The notes: generated by a model from the letters alone, not told the origin. DNA of 64,000 nucleotides from ZAX-1 sp046533095 (GCA_046533095.1 JAJQRA010000034.1:124001-188000); one strand, 5' to 3'; numbered from the stretch's first letter, positions 8,389 through 18,179 are shown. Numbers and translations: made by a program.

Positions 8389-10098
8389 ATGGGATATATT
8401 ACAATTAATAATAGAAAAGTTCCTTTTGATGACGAGAAGAACTTGCTCCAAGTAATTCGAAACTCAGGAATAAATCTTCCTACATTTTGCTATCATTCGG
8501 AGCTGTCTACATATGGTGCGTGCCGTATGTGTGTAGTCGAAGATGAGCGTGGCCACACGTTTGCCTCATGTTCGGAAACACCGTGTGATGGCATGGTGAT
8601 TTATACAAATACACCGAAGCTACAGCATCACCGCAAAATGATTGTGGAGCTTTTGCTTTCCTCCCATTGCAGAGATTGTACTACTTGTAGGAAAAGTGGA
8701 TATTGTACGCTTCAACAACTTGCAAAACAGCTTGGAATTGGAGAAGTTCGTTTTGAAAATAATAAAAAGGTATTGCCTTTGGATACCAGCTCACCATGTA
8801 TCGTCAGAGATCCCAACAAATGTATTTTATGTGGAGACTGTGTACGTACTTGTGAAGAAACACAAGGGATTGGCGTTTTGGATTTTGTACACCGTGGCTC
8901 CGATATGCAAGTTGCCCCGGCCTTTGAAAAACAAATGGTATATACGAATTGCGTAGGTTGCGGACAATGCCGTGTGGTCTGTCCAACGGGCGCAATCACG
9001 ATTCAAACATACGTTCATGAAATTTGGAAATTAATTGCAGATAAAGAGGTAAGGGTTGTAGTGCAAATAGCACCGGCTGTACGCGTGGCAGTTGGCGACC
9101 AGTTTGGTATTCCAAAGGGTGAAAATTCTCTGGCAAAATTAGTTACAGCACTTCGCTACATGGGATTTGACGACATCTATGACACGAATTTTGGTGCGGA
9201 CATGACCGTGATGGAGGAATCTAAGGAACTGGTTGAAAGGCTTAAAAGCAATGAAAACCTTCCTCTATTTACATCATGCTGTCCGGGGTGGGTTAAGTTC
9301 TTAGAAAATGAATATCCGGATATGACATCACATCTGTCAACTTGCAAGTCCCCCATGCAGATGTTTGGGGCATTAATCAAAGAGGAAGCAAAAGGCAATA
9401 CGACCGTTGACGTGGCTACTGATACAAACGAAAGCAGGCAAAAAAGAACAGCCGTAGTTGCAATTATGCCATGCACAGCAAAAAAAGGCGAAATACTTCG
9501 TCCGGAAAATGCGGTTGATGGAATCGCAGATGTAGACTATGTACTTACGACAGCGGAAATCACGCGTATGATCAAAGAGGCGGGAATAGACCTTGCAAGT
9601 ATAGAGGGCCAGGCGCCGGATATGCCGTTTGGGCTCTCCTCAGGTGCTGGTGCAATCTTTGGTACAACTGGTGGCGTAACGGAAGCGGTACTTCGCTGCC
9701 TTCAAGAAAAGCATAAGAAAGAGGCAGTTGACGAAATAAAACTTGTGGGGATTCGAGGAGATAAAGATATAAAAGAGGCAACCGTTCATCTGGGGGAAAG
9801 AGAAGTTCGTATAGCCGTTGTTCATGGACTTGCTGTAGCAAGAGCACTTATTGAGCAGATAAGAAGTGGCGAAGCAATGTATGATTTTGTAGAAGTTATG
9901 GCTTGCAAACGAGGATGTATTGCAGGTGGAGGGCAGCCGTTACCAATCGGAGCTAGGACGAAGAAAGCTAGAATGGATGGATTATATTCAATTGATAGTC
10001 AAGCCGGCATCAAACGCTCTGATGAAAATCCGATTATAACGGAGTTATATAGAGGCGTACTCAAAGGGAAAGAACATAAATTATTACATAACAGATAA
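8389..10098 (+). CDS. hydA: [FeFe] hydrogenase catalytic subunit
   Basis: The 569-residue catalytic subunit evolves or oxidises H2 at the H-cluster. The N-terminal [2Fe-2S] domain (about 1-78) contains CYHSELSTYGACRMC and a later cysteine. A His-Cys3 [4Fe-4S] site follows (SSHCRDCTTCRKSGYC), then two ferredoxin clusters (CILCGDCVRTCEE and CVGCGQCRVVCPTG). The H-cluster motifs are TSCCPGW, MPCTAKKGE and MACKRGCIAGGGQP, so all ligand cysteines are present. Length and domains fit the trimeric M3-type enzymes. No small subunit domain is needed after residue 560. With the two preceding genes it forms a complete HydABC-type operon. Confidence 0.96.
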   Translation: MGYITINNRKVPFDDEKNLLQVIRNSGINLPTFCYHSELSTYGACRMCVVEDERGHTFASCSETPCDGMVIYTNTPKLQHHRKMIVELLLSSHCRDCTTCRKSGYCTLQQLAKQLGIGEVRFENNKKVLPLDTSSPCIVRDPNKCILCGDCVRTCEETQGIGVLDFVHRGSDMQVAPAFEKQMVYTNCVGCGQCRVVCPTGAITIQTYVHEIWKLIADKEVRVVVQIAPAVRVAVGDQFGIPKGENSLAKLVTALRYMGFDDIYDTNFGADMTVMEESKELVERLKSNENLPLFTSCCPGWVKFLENEYPDMTSHLSTCKSPMQMFGALIKEEAKGNTTVDVATDTNESRQKRTAVVAIMPCTAKKGEILRPENAVDGIADVDYVLTTAEITRMIKEAGIDLASIEGQAPDMPFGLSSGAGAIFGTTGGVTEAVLRCLQEKHKKEAVDEIKLVGIRGDKDIKEATVHLGEREVRIAVVHGLAVARALIEQIRSGEAMYDFVEVMACKRGCIAGGGQPLPIGARTKKARMDGLYSIDSQAGIKRSDENPIITELYRGVLKGKEHKLLHNR

Positions 10099-10603
10099 GA
10101 TACCGGTAAAAAAGTAATGATTGTGATTACACAGTAATCATGGTATACTATATGCTGTGAACAGGTAGATCATAATTACGTAACAATCAGGACAGAGATC
10201 AAGGGTTTCTTTGAAAGTTACAATTCTTACTGCAAACAATGTAAAATAAAAATCGTACTAAACCATAAGGAAAACCTGAGGGAAAGACGTGGCTAATTCA
10301 GATACAAGTGCTGTTAGAAATTATGACGCATTTTATAATTGGGGGCTATTGCAAAATGCCATCTTTCTTTTATGGACACACTAAATATGAAACTTATCAT
10401 AACACAGGTTTGATATCTAGTATCAGGTAAAGGGTTGTGCTGCATTTTGCAACAGTCCTTTCTTTTGCACCATTCGCTATTGAAATAGCAAGACAATTAT
10501 TTGCAATACTTGCAAAATGAGATGTCCGTATTTGCTACAAACGGATTCACGATTGAAACAGCAAGGCAATTACTTGCAACAGCAAACAATGAGGGGGAAA
10601 ATA
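10099..10603. other. 505-base gap between hydA and hydG
   Basis: It contains an imperfect dyad GGGCTATTGCAAAATGCC / TTTTGCAACAGTCC (about 10343-10458), similar in wording to the GCTGTTGCA-type terminators elsewhere in the window. A partial 73-bp tandem duplication follows (10479-10582). A 31-codon ORF with a GTG start (10289-10384) follows GAGGGAAAG but runs into the dyad; it resembles nothing known and is not called. No clear promoter for hydG was found. Confidence 0.4.
10479..10582 (+). repeat. 73-bp period partial tandem duplication before hydG
   Basis: ATTGAAAtAGCAAGaCAATT at 10479 recurs as ATTGAAAcAGCAAGgCAATT at 10552, with further matching bases after each. The first copy contains the palindrome GCTATTGAAATAGC. 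The second copy ends just before the hydG ribosome site. Confidence 0.65.
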
Positions 10604-12022
10604 ATGTATAATATGAAGTCGACAAAGGCAGAAGAATTTATTGACCATGCGGAAATACTGGCAGGCTTAGAATTTGCCGAAAAGAACAAAAGCAATCGTA
10701 AGCTGATTGATGAAATTTTAGAAAAAGCAAGGGAAAGAAAAGGGCTGTCGCATAAAGAGGCGACTGTATTGCTAGACTGCGATTTAGAAGATAAAAATGA
10801 AGAAATATATGCCTTGGCAAAGCAGATCAAGAAAGATTTTTATGGAAATCGTATCGTGATGTTTGCACCACTTTATTTGTCGAATTACTGTATTAATGGC
10901 TGTGAATACTGTCCGTATCATTTAAAAAATAAGCATATCACACGCAAGAAACTAACGCAAGATGAGATCTGCACAGAAGTAATGGCATTGCAGGACATGG
11001 GGCATAAGCGGCTTTTACTCGAAGCGGGTGAAGATCCGGTAAATAATCCGATTGAATATATATTGGAATGTATTAACACGATTTATAGTATTAAACACAA
11101 AAACGGAGCAATTCGTAGGGTCAATGTCAATATTGCCGCAACGACGGTGGAAAACTATAAAAAATTAAAAGATGCCCAGATTGGAACCTATAGCTTGTTT
11201 CAAGAAACATATAACAAGGAAAATTATGAAAAACTTCATCCAACCGGGCCAAAACATGACTATGCATATCATACCGAAGCGATGGATCGTGCGATGGAGG
11301 GTGGAATTGATGATGTCGGGCTTGGTGTATTATTTGGACTAAATAATTACCGCTATGATTTTATCGGAATTTTAATGCATGCAGAGCACTTAGAAGCCTA
11401 TCAAGGCGTGGGACCCCATACAATCAGCGTCCCCCGGCTAAAACCTGCCGAAGATATTGATCCGGACGCATTTGACAATGGAATAGATGATGAAATATTT
11501 GCCAAAATCGTAGCCTGTATCCGCATTGCCGTACCCTATACAGGGATGATCATTTCAACGCGTGAAGGCCAGTCCTGTCGCGAAAAAGTATTGCAGCTTG
11601 GCATATCCCAAATAAGCGGCGGTTCTAGGACAAGCGTAGGCGGATATGCAAAAGAGGAAGCAAAGGACGACAATTCAGCTCAGTTTGATGTAAGCGATAA
11701 CCGCAGCCTTGACGAAGTGGTAAAATGGCTCATAGACATGGGGTTTGTACCAAGCTTCTGCACAGCCTGTTATCGAGAGGGAAGGACAGGCGATCGTTTT
11801 ATGAAACTACTAAAAAGCGGCCAAATCGTAAACTGTTGCCACCCTAACGCCTTGATGACATTAAAAGAATATCTAGAGGATTATGCATCAGACGATACAA
11901 AAGGGCTAGGGGATAAACTGGTCGAAAATGAACTAGATATTATAACCAATCCAATTGTAAAAGAAAAAGTGATAGCATACTTGCATAATATAAAAGAAGG
12001 GGCGAGGGATTTTCGTTTTTAA
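10604..12022 (+). CDS. hydG: [FeFe] hydrogenase maturase HydG (radical SAM tyrosine lyase)
   Basis: HydG cleaves tyrosine to supply the CO and CN ligands of the H-cluster. The radical-SAM motif CINGCEYC (CX3CX2C) lies near residue 90. The C-terminal auxiliary-cluster cysteines are in CTACYREGRTGDRF and the CCHPNAL segment. The ATG at 10604 is chosen because GAGGGGG lies six bases upstream; this gives 472 residues, the usual HydG length. An upstream in-frame ATG at 10517 would add 29 poorly composed residues. The gene follows the hydrogenase operon after a 505-base gap. HydE and HydF are not in this window. Confidence 0.95.
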   Translation: MYNMKSTKAEEFIDHAEILAGLEFAEKNKSNRKLIDEILEKARERKGLSHKEATVLLDCDLEDKNEEIYALAKQIKKDFYGNRIVMFAPLYLSNYCINGCEYCPYHLKNKHITRKKLTQDEICTEVMALQDMGHKRLLLEAGEDPVNNPIEYILECINTIYSIKHKNGAIRRVNVNIAATTVENYKKLKDAQIGTYSLFQETYNKENYEKLHPTGPKHDYAYHTEAMDRAMEGGIDDVGLGVLFGLNNYRYDFIGILMHAEHLEAYQGVGPHTISVPRLKPAEDIDPDAFDNGIDDEIFAKIVACIRIAVPYTGMIISTREGQSCREKVLQLGISQISGGSRTSVGGYAKEEAKDDNSAQFDVSDNRSLDEVVKWLIDMGFVPSFCTACYREGRTGDRFMKLLKSGQIVNCCHPNALMTLKEYLEDYASDDTKGLGDKLVENELDIITNPIVKEKVIAYLHNIKEGARDFRF

Positions 12023-12146
12023 GGGAAAACAGGATCGTATACTTGCAAATGTTCATTAAAAAAGAAGCATTTTACGTTATAATTGGTGATTTATTGTAAA
12101 ATCAGTGAAAATTCTATTTATATCCCATTGCATAGCTCCTTTAATT

Positions 12147-12175
12147 TTGATACACTACATTGTAGATAAGATAAT
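12147..12175 (+). promoter_or_regulatory. Sigma-A-type promoter for coiled-coil protein gene
   Basis: -35 TTGATA (12147-12152) and -10 GATAAT (12170-12175) with a 17-base spacer. The spacer contains the imperfect dyad CTACATTGTAG. The start codon is 17 bases after the -10, so the leader is short. Confidence 0.6.
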
Positions 12176-12191
12176 ATAAGGAGTCGATGCA

Positions 12192-13031
12192 ATGAGCATA
12201 CAAGACAAGACTGAACGAATTTTAAAGGAGATACACGTCCTATTTTCAAAAAGTGATGTGTATGGGAATGATCCGGATAATATTATCATAAATAAAAGGG
12301 AAATGTTTGATTTGCTGGAAAAATTGAATGGCTGTATGTATGAAATGATGGATCAGTATGAAGTGCTCCAACAAAGCCGCGAACTAGGTCAGCGAAAAGT
12401 GGAGAAAAAAGGTGAAGCTATTATTGAGATGGCATTAAAAAGGGCGGAAGATGTATACGCGGCATCTTTTATATATACAGATGATGCTTTAAGCCAAATT
12501 CAAAACATCATGGCAGATGCGGCGGGTTCCGTTCAAAAGATTTTTGAATATATGAATGAAACGATGAACAAAGAAAAGGAACAGGTTTTCGTAAACCAAA
12601 CGGAACTGCGGGAACAACTGAAGGATTTTACGGATACAAATAAATATATGCTAATTATTGAAGAACGAAATAAGGAACGTGAAAAAGAATCAGAACAAAA
12701 AGAAGTAAAAGAACAAGAGAAAAAAATTAGAAATGAGGCAAAGCATTACCCTATGTCGGCAAAGCCGGAAATGAAAGTGAATGCTGCCTATTTTGAGCGG
12801 CACGGGATACCTATTTTAGAAGAATCAAAGAAATCACCTGAAAAAGAAAGTCAAAATGGCAAGCAAAAACATGGCAATGTAATTGAGGCCGAGGATATAC
12901 CAGAAGTAAAAATAGATCTGGATGCAGAATATTTTAAATGGAAATCAGGTGCAGGAGAGCGTGATGACACGAAAAAAAAGGCAGGAGAGAGAAAAGAGCG
13001 GAAATTATTATTTGGTAGGAAATCGTGGTAA
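12192..13031 (+). CDS. Coiled-coil, DivIVA-like hypothetical protein
   Basis: A charged 279-residue protein of unknown function. The first 100 residues resemble the helical N-terminus of DivIVA-like or ATP-synthase-b-like proteins common in Lachnospiraceae (NKREMFDLLEKLNGCMYEMM, then long heptad-like helices to about residue 165). The rest is a low-complexity Glu/Lys region ending RKLLFGRKSW. There is no signal peptide or membrane segment. ATG follows AAGGAGTCG. It has its own promoter and a terminator downstream, so it is probably monocistronic. A scaffold role in cell envelope or division is conjecture from family appearance. Confidence 0.75.
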   Translation: MSIQDKTERILKEIHVLFSKSDVYGNDPDNIIINKREMFDLLEKLNGCMYEMMDQYEVLQQSRELGQRKVEKKGEAIIEMALKRAEDVYAASFIYTDDALSQIQNIMADAAGSVQKIFEYMNETMNKEKEQVFVNQTELREQLKDFTDTNKYMLIIEERNKEREKESEQKEVKEQEKKIRNEAKHYPMSAKPEMKVNAAYFERHGIPILEESKKSPEKESQNGKQKHGNVIEAEDIPEVKIDLDAEYFKWKSGAGERDDTKKKAGERKERKLLFGRKSW

Positions 13032-13052
13032 TCAGTTATAAAACAAAAGGGA

Positions 13053-13084
13053 TTGTTGCATTTTCATTCTGCAACAGCTTTTTT
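13053..13084 (+). terminator. Rho-independent terminator
   Basis: TGTTGCA / TGCAACA stem with a 9-base loop followed by GCTTTTTTG, 22 bases after the preceding stop. Confidence 0.85.
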
Positions 13085-13349
13085 GCCATATAAAATACGA
13101 GATGCTTGGTAAATTTCTTTCATCAGAAAAATAGCTTACGGACTACAATAAGAAAAATATGGCATTACATTCAAAGTGGATTGACCAAAATAGAATATTC
13201 GTGTTAGAATAAGGAGAAAAGAAAAAGCGTAGCTAGAGTTGCTCACATGTGTGAGAGGGGATCCCATACCATGGTATAGGCCAACCAAGGGTGCGATTAC
13301 AAATCTGGCATGATACAAGGGATACCTAATATACGGAGGGCATATAACA
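13085..13349. other. Leader region of the HD-GYP gene
   Basis: Two palindromic runs lie about 100 bases before the start: an imperfect CTCACATGTGTGAG (13238-13251) and TACCATGGTA inside CCATACCATGGTATAGG (about 13264-13280). They could form leader hairpins. I compared the region by eye with c-di-GMP riboswitch consensus words and did not find them. No gene is seen. Confidence 0.35.
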
Positions 13350-14462
13350 ATGGCTAAAATTAATAAATTTGATCTGAAGAAAATGAAATTTGACCCACTT
13401 AATCCAGAGATGATACTGCAGTCTGATGTGTATAGCAAGGACGGTACGCCATTAGCAAAAAAAGGTACTGTGATAGATGAAACGAACTATCGTCGACTGT
13501 TACGCCACGGTGTATCAGTTGTTGATATATATGAGATAGAGATGGATGTAGACGTAGCTGCCAGCAAACCTAAACTTGTGCAGACAAACACAATATCACC
13601 TGAGAAAGCCAAGGAGTTTGCAGGGTTTCGAAAAGAATATGAGAAGAAAGAAAAAGAAGTGGAAGAATGCCTCGCAGCCATAGGCAGCGGTGCGGCAATA
13701 GACTTAGAGAAGACATTTGAACTGACCGGCGGTATATTAGACAAGATTGAAAACAAAAATGATGTATTCTTGTATCTTGATTTCATGAAAGAGTTTGACG
13801 ACCATACATTTAGCCACTGTAACAATGTTTCCTTATTGTGCAACGTATTTGGCGGATGGATTGGATTCAACGAAGAAGAGTTAAAGCGTATTACCGTAGC
13901 CGGCATACTACATGATGTTGGAAAGACAAAAATACCGTTAGAGATACTAAACAAACCCGGCAAATTTACAGCTGATGAGTATAAAATTATGCAGCAGCAT
14001 ACTACGTATGGATATCAGATGCTCAAACCTCAAGCCATACCAGAAGAGATGAAGCTGTCTGCACTCATGCACCACGAAAAAATAGATGGAACCGGATACC
14101 CGATGGGCATCAAAGGTGATAAGATAAATAAATTTTCAAAAATCGTGGCAATCTGCGATATATATGATGCAATGACCGCAAAAAGATCATACCACGAAAA
14201 AATGTGCCCGTTCGATGTAATACATACATTTGAAACAGGGCTTTATGGGGCACTAGATACAGAAATGCTATTGATATTTTTAAGCAACATTGCAAAAAAC
14301 TATGTCGGCTGCTGGGGGGTGATGTCAGACGGAGGCGAGGCGGAAGTGCTATTCATAAATCAGAAAGCATTATCTCGGCCAATCGTTAGAACAGCGGCAG
14401 GCAACGTTATAAACTTGGCAGACAAGAGAAATGCGGAACTAAAAATAATAAGGCTAAAGTAA
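13350..14462 (+). CDS. HD-GYP domain phosphodiesterase (probable c-di-GMP hydrolase)
   Basis: The 370-residue protein has an N-terminal region of about 130 residues (DUF3391-like in size) and then an HD-GYP domain. Metal and signature motifs are visible: HTFSHCNNV, GILHDVGKTKIP (HD pair), HHEKIDGTGYPMGIKG (GYP loop) and ICDIYDAMTAKRSY. Family members hydrolyse cyclic di-GMP, which controls motility and pili. That fits a genome with flagella and a Tad locus. No membrane segment or receiver domain is present. ATG follows ACGGAGGGC. The reaction is inferred from motifs. Confidence 0.92.
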   Translation: MAKINKFDLKKMKFDPLNPEMILQSDVYSKDGTPLAKKGTVIDETNYRRLLRHGVSVVDIYEIEMDVDVAASKPKLVQTNTISPEKAKEFAGFRKEYEKKEKEVEECLAAIGSGAAIDLEKTFELTGGILDKIENKNDVFLYLDFMKEFDDHTFSHCNNVSLLCNVFGGWIGFNEEELKRITVAGILHDVGKTKIPLEILNKPGKFTADEYKIMQQHTTYGYQMLKPQAIPEEMKLSALMHHEKIDGTGYPMGIKGDKINKFSKIVAICDIYDAMTAKRSYHEKMCPFDVIHTFETGLYGALDTEMLLIFLSNIAKNYVGCWGVMSDGGEAEVLFINQKALSRPIVRTAAGNVINLADKRNAELKIIRLK

Positions 14463-14502
14463 GCAGCTTTTGCAACTGTGCCATAAGAAAAGATATAAAA
14501 TC

Positions 14503-14530
14503 AGGTGGAGGGTTTTTCCCTCTGCCTAAT
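14503..14530 (+). terminator. Hairpin after HD-GYP gene, probable terminator
   Basis: AGGTGGAGGG (14503-14512) pairs over ten positions with CCCTCTGCCT (14518-14527) around TTTTT, including two G-T pairs. The following AATTTTG is only a weak U-run. Confidence 0.6.
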
Positions 14531-14641
14531 TTTGTGAACATATTTTTCCAGGAAGACAAATTTATCGTGTACTTTATTGTAAATTAAGAAACATTTAAGG
14601 ATTCCCATACTGTCAATTTAAAAGTCCTCTGCTAAAATTTG

Positions 14642-14670
14642 TTTCATATCAATATGGGACCGTGTATAAT
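14642..14670 (+). promoter_or_regulatory. Candidate promoter for the two-component operon
   Basis: A perfect -10 TATAAT (14665-14670) with a weak -35 TTTCAT at 17 bases. The transcript would begin just before the leader ORF/hairpin at 14681-14735. Confidence 0.45.
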
Positions 14671-14680
14671 AAAAAAGAAA

Positions 14681-14735
14681 TGAGGTGGATAATGTGAAAA
14701 AAACTTTTCACATTCTGGTTTTTCGTACTCGTTAA
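14681..14735 (+). promoter_or_regulatory. Leader mini-ORF inside a 10-bp hairpin, upstream of response regulator
   Basis: AATGTGAAAA (14691-14700) and TTTTCACATT (14705-14714) form a perfect 10-bp stem with a 4-base loop. The stem contains a GTG start (14694) preceded by GAGGTGG; the frame encodes 13 residues (MKKTFHILVFRTR) to TAA at 14733. This could be a regulatory leader peptide. It could also be chance; no run of one amino acid is present to suggest classical attenuation. Confidence 0.35.
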
Positions 14736-14776
14736 AGCGGATAAAAATGAACTGATGTTCAGGAGGGCTAGTTAAA

Positions 14777-15487
14777 ATGAAAAATATTTTAGTATGCGAT
14801 GATGACAAGGAAATTGTGGATGCAATCGAAATATATTTGCAACATGAGGGCTATGATATCTTAAAGGCATATGATGGTGAACAGGCATTGGAACTTTTAA
14901 AAAACAATGAGGTACACTTACTTATTATAGATGTTATGATGCCGCGGCTAGATGGCATTCGGGCTACGTTAAAAATCCGGGAGGATAGCAGCATTCCAAT
15001 TATCATACTTTCTGCAAAATCGGAAGATGCAGATAAGATTCTAGGACTAAACATCGGCGCAGATGATTATGTAACGAAACCTTTTAATCCATTGGAACTA
15101 GTAGCAAGAGTAAAGTCACAGCTTCGTCGCTATACGCAGCTTGGAAATGCAACAGAATCCGGTCAGCGTATCTATCAAGTAGATGGGCTTATGATAAATG
15201 ATGATTTAAAAGAAGTTACGGTTGATGGAGAAGTAGTTAAGCTAACGCCGCTGGAATATAATATTTTGCTTTTTCTTGTGAAAAACCAAGGCAAAGTATT
15301 TTCAATAAACCAAATATATGAAAATATTTGGAATGAAGATGCAATTGGTGCAGATAATACAGTGGCTGTACATATCAGACATATTCGAGAAAAAATAGAA
15401 ATCAATCCAAAAGAGCCCCATTACCTAAAGGTAGTTTGGGGCGTAGGCTACAAAATAGAAAAAAACCATGAAAGAAATGAGGGTTAA
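14777..15487 (+). CDS. OmpR/PhoB-family response regulator
   Basis: A DNA-binding response regulator of 236 residues, a typical length. The receiver domain has acidic residues DDD at 8-10, the phospho-acceptor Asp52 in LLIIDVMMPRLDG, and the conserved Lys in YVTKPF. A linker leads to a C-terminal winged helix (about 135-230) ending in the family feature VWGVGYKIE. ATG follows CAGGAGGG. It is separated by two bases from the histidine kinase that presumably phosphorylates it. The sequence is VanR-like in general appearance. Target genes are unknown. Confidence 0.94.
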   Translation: MKNILVCDDDKEIVDAIEIYLQHEGYDILKAYDGEQALELLKNNEVHLLIIDVMMPRLDGIRATLKIREDSSIPIIILSAKSEDADKILGLNIGADDYVTKPFNPLELVARVKSQLRRYTQLGNATESGQRIYQVDGLMINDDLKEVTVDGEVVKLTPLEYNILLFLVKNQGKVFSINQIYENIWNEDAIGADNTVAVHIRHIREKIEINPKEPHYLKVVWGVGYKIEKNHERNEG

Positions 15488-15489
15488 AC

Positions 15490-18168
15490 ATGAAAAAGTT
15501 TCAATATTCTCCCACATTAAAGGGAATAGCCATCTTATTGCAAGAAGTCTTTGCTGCTATACTCGTTATTTCTATCGTATTAGTTACCATGCTCTTTGAC
15601 CGCAATATATTGTCTATAAATGATTTGAAGCAAAAATCATTTATAGACTCAGGCTACTACGAACAGTTGTTTAGAAAATCAGCAGATGATGTGTTAAACT
15701 TTATTCAATTGAGGGAAAGATTTGAAACGAATGGTGTTTATGATCAGGGGAAACAGGTAGCGATTGATGAAAATCGCTATCTGTACCGCTTAGAGGATTT
15801 GGTAAATTGGTCAAATGCCCAGCAGCTTTTAGGCGTCCGCATTCATTATTCTTTTTATATCACAAACAACGACAATATCATGCAAAGGCGGACAGTAGAT
15901 GTAGATGGAACGACCATAGAAGACGAGGAAGTGCGCATCAGAAAAATGTCTGATTTAGTACAGCCCCTGCAAGAACAGATTATTAATGAAGTAGAATATT
16001 ATTATGGTGGGAATTATGAACTGGGAAATGAGAATGAGGGCGCAACTGAAGGGATACCTATGGACACGCAAGATGCAGTCGAAATACCATCTATGGGAAT
16101 TCTCGGTACGGCGATTCAAAAGCTTTCGCAAGGTGGCCTTTATGAGCTGGATGAAAAAGAACTTGGTGCATTGCTAAAAGAAAAAGGAATGGTCAACTTT
16201 CAAACGGACAACACAGAGGAGTTTATTATCAGGGAAGATTACCTTCCACTTAAAGGTAATGGAATTATGGAATCATTTTTGCATGGTGAAATAGACTTAG
16301 AGCAGATGGAAGCGTCATATCGTGCACTGATAAGCGCATTGAATGAAATTGAACATGATGTTGATTTGTATAAGAAAAACATAAATAAATACAATAAAAA
16401 TGAAACGAACCTTTCCTATTATATTAGCGAAAGTGAAACGAAACTACAAGAAAACCTCTCCTATTATATTGATCAAGAAGGAATAAAAACAGTTTATACC
16501 AACATAAAAGACAAACCAAAAGATCTTGATTTGCTAGATTATGGGGAAGGGCAAGGAGGCTATTTATATTATAATAAGGATGATATGCATCTGGCTACAA
16601 ATATAGCCGGTATGGAGGAGATGTTTTACAATAGGCTTAAATTTGGTGAAAGCAAGGTAGCTTTTATCGCCGTAAGTACAGCATTTCCATATGAAGATGA
16701 TTTTTATAACGCAATGAGAGAATACAATCAACTACAGCCTTTTATCGCGATAAGTATTATTTCTGCAATCATTAGTTTTTTGGGTTGCATCATTTGTTTT
16801 ATCTACTTAAGTGTGGTTTCTGGTAAACAGGCGAAAGGAGATCTTGTTTATTTGTTGTGGATTGATCGGATTAAAACGGAAATCATGATTGCCCTTTCTG
16901 TTTTGGGCTTCGTGGCACTCATAAATTTTGTGCTTTATTGCAATCTGAATTTTATACCTTTTCAAAGTATAGAGATAGATACACAGTGGAGTAGCTCGAA
17001 AATACTTGTGGCACTGATGATGTATGGCGTATTTTCTCTTGTATTTATGGGGATGTTCCTAAGCTTTTATTTAAGCTTTGCACGTAGGGTCAAGGCAGGT
17101 ACCCTGTGGAGCGGTAGCGCTTTATGCTGGGCCATAAGTGGCATAGAAGCAATCTTTAAAAACCGAAAGCCGGCAACGAAAGTATTGTGTTTGTTTGCGC
17201 TGCAGCTGGTGATATTTTCGCTCATCGCCCCATTGCTGATTAGCAGCAATGATAAGCTGATGATTGTCGGAATTTTCCTGTTTTTAGGTATCACTGCGTT
17301 TGAGGCGGCTGTATTTTTTAGGGAAGGGGTACAGCGCAATAAGCTCATGAGCGGCATTAAGGAAATCGCTGCGGGAGATTTGGGATATAAAATTGATATT
17401 TCAGAACTAAAGGGTGATAACAAGAGCTTTGGAGAGGCGATTAATACAATAGGGCGGGGTCTGCAGCATGCCGTAGACGACAGTATGAAGAATGAACGCC
17501 TAAAAGCCGATTTGATTACAAATGTATCCCATGACATTAAAACGCCGCTGACTTCTATTATAAATTATGTAGATTTAATCAAGCGGGAGGATATTCAAAA
17601 TGAGCGGATACAAACGTATATCAATGTTTTGGACAACAAATCCCAGAGGCTAAAACAGCTTACGGAGGATTTAGTGGCGGCATCGAAGGTTTCTTCCGGC
17701 AATATTACCTTACAGATGGAACGCATTAATTTTGTAGAGCTGGTCTATCAAACCAGTGGGGAGTGCAGTGAGAAATTTGAAGCTAGAGGACTGACAACGG
17801 TAACAAAACTACCAAAAGAGCCGGTTATCATTATCGCAGATGGCAGACAAATATGGAGAGTCCTTGAAAACCTTTACAACAATGTGGCAAAATATGCGAT
17901 GGCAAACACGAGGGTGTATGTCGATATGCAAGTGCGAGACGATACGGCCGAATTATCGATCAAAAACATATCCGAACAAGCGTTAAATATTGATGCAAGC
18001 GAACTGACAGAGCGTTTCATCCGCGGGGATGTGTCAAGAAGTACAGAGGGCAGCGGGCTTGGATTGTCGATTGCAAAAAGTTTGACAGAACTGATGGAGG
18101 GTTCTTTTGAAATATACCTAGACGGTGATTTATTTAAAGTGACGGTTACATTCCCGAAAGGAAAATAA
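15490..18168 (+). CDS. Large membrane sensor histidine kinase
   Basis: At 892 residues it is unusually long. It has an N-terminal membrane segment (about 12-38), a large extracytoplasmic region to about 415, several membrane segments between about 415 and 610, and a short HAMP-like linker. The kinase core has the H-box NVSHDIKTPLTSI (His about 681), N-box LENLYNNVAKYA and G-box GSGLGLSIAK. The usual DNG word is replaced by SIKNIS, which is common in Lachnospiraceae kinases. It partners with the adjacent response regulator. The multi-helix sensor domain suggests membrane or cell-wall stress sensing, but that is inference. Confidence 0.92.
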   Translation: MKKFQYSPTLKGIAILLQEVFAAILVISIVLVTMLFDRNILSINDLKQKSFIDSGYYEQLFRKSADDVLNFIQLRERFETNGVYDQGKQVAIDENRYLYRLEDLVNWSNAQQLLGVRIHYSFYITNNDNIMQRRTVDVDGTTIEDEEVRIRKMSDLVQPLQEQIINEVEYYYGGNYELGNENEGATEGIPMDTQDAVEIPSMGILGTAIQKLSQGGLYELDEKELGALLKEKGMVNFQTDNTEEFIIREDYLPLKGNGIMESFLHGEIDLEQMEASYRALISALNEIEHDVDLYKKNINKYNKNETNLSYYISESETKLQENLSYYIDQEGIKTVYTNIKDKPKDLDLLDYGEGQGGYLYYNKDDMHLATNIAGMEEMFYNRLKFGESKVAFIAVSTAFPYEDDFYNAMREYNQLQPFIAISIISAIISFLGCIICFIYLSVVSGKQAKGDLVYLLWIDRIKTEIMIALSVLGFVALINFVLYCNLNFIPFQSIEIDTQWSSSKILVALMMYGVFSLVFMGMFLSFYLSFARRVKAGTLWSGSALCWAISGIEAIFKNRKPATKVLCLFALQLVIFSLIAPLLISSNDKLMIVGIFLFLGITAFEAAVFFREGVQRNKLMSGIKEIAAGDLGYKIDISELKGDNKSFGEAINTIGRGLQHAVDDSMKNERLKADLITNVSHDIKTPLTSIINYVDLIKREDIQNERIQTYINVLDNKSQRLKQLTEDLVAASKVSSGNITLQMERINFVELVYQTSGECSEKFEARGLTTVTKLPKEPVIIIADGRQIWRVLENLYNNVAKYAMANTRVYVDMQVRDDTAELSIKNISEQALNIDASELTERFIRGDVSRSTEGSGLGLSIAKSLTELMEGSFEIYLDGDLFKVTVTFPKGK

Positions 18169-18179
18169 ATGATAGAAAC

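Noticed and set aside
10517..10603. Upstream in-frame ATG extending HydG by 29 residues
   Set aside because: The extension lies in the duplicated leader, has poor composition and no ribosome site; GAGGGGG before ATG 10604 and normal HydG length favour the later start.
13085..13349. c-di-GMP riboswitch before the HD-GYP gene
   Set aside because: The conserved words of GEMM classes were not found; only two simple palindromes are visible.
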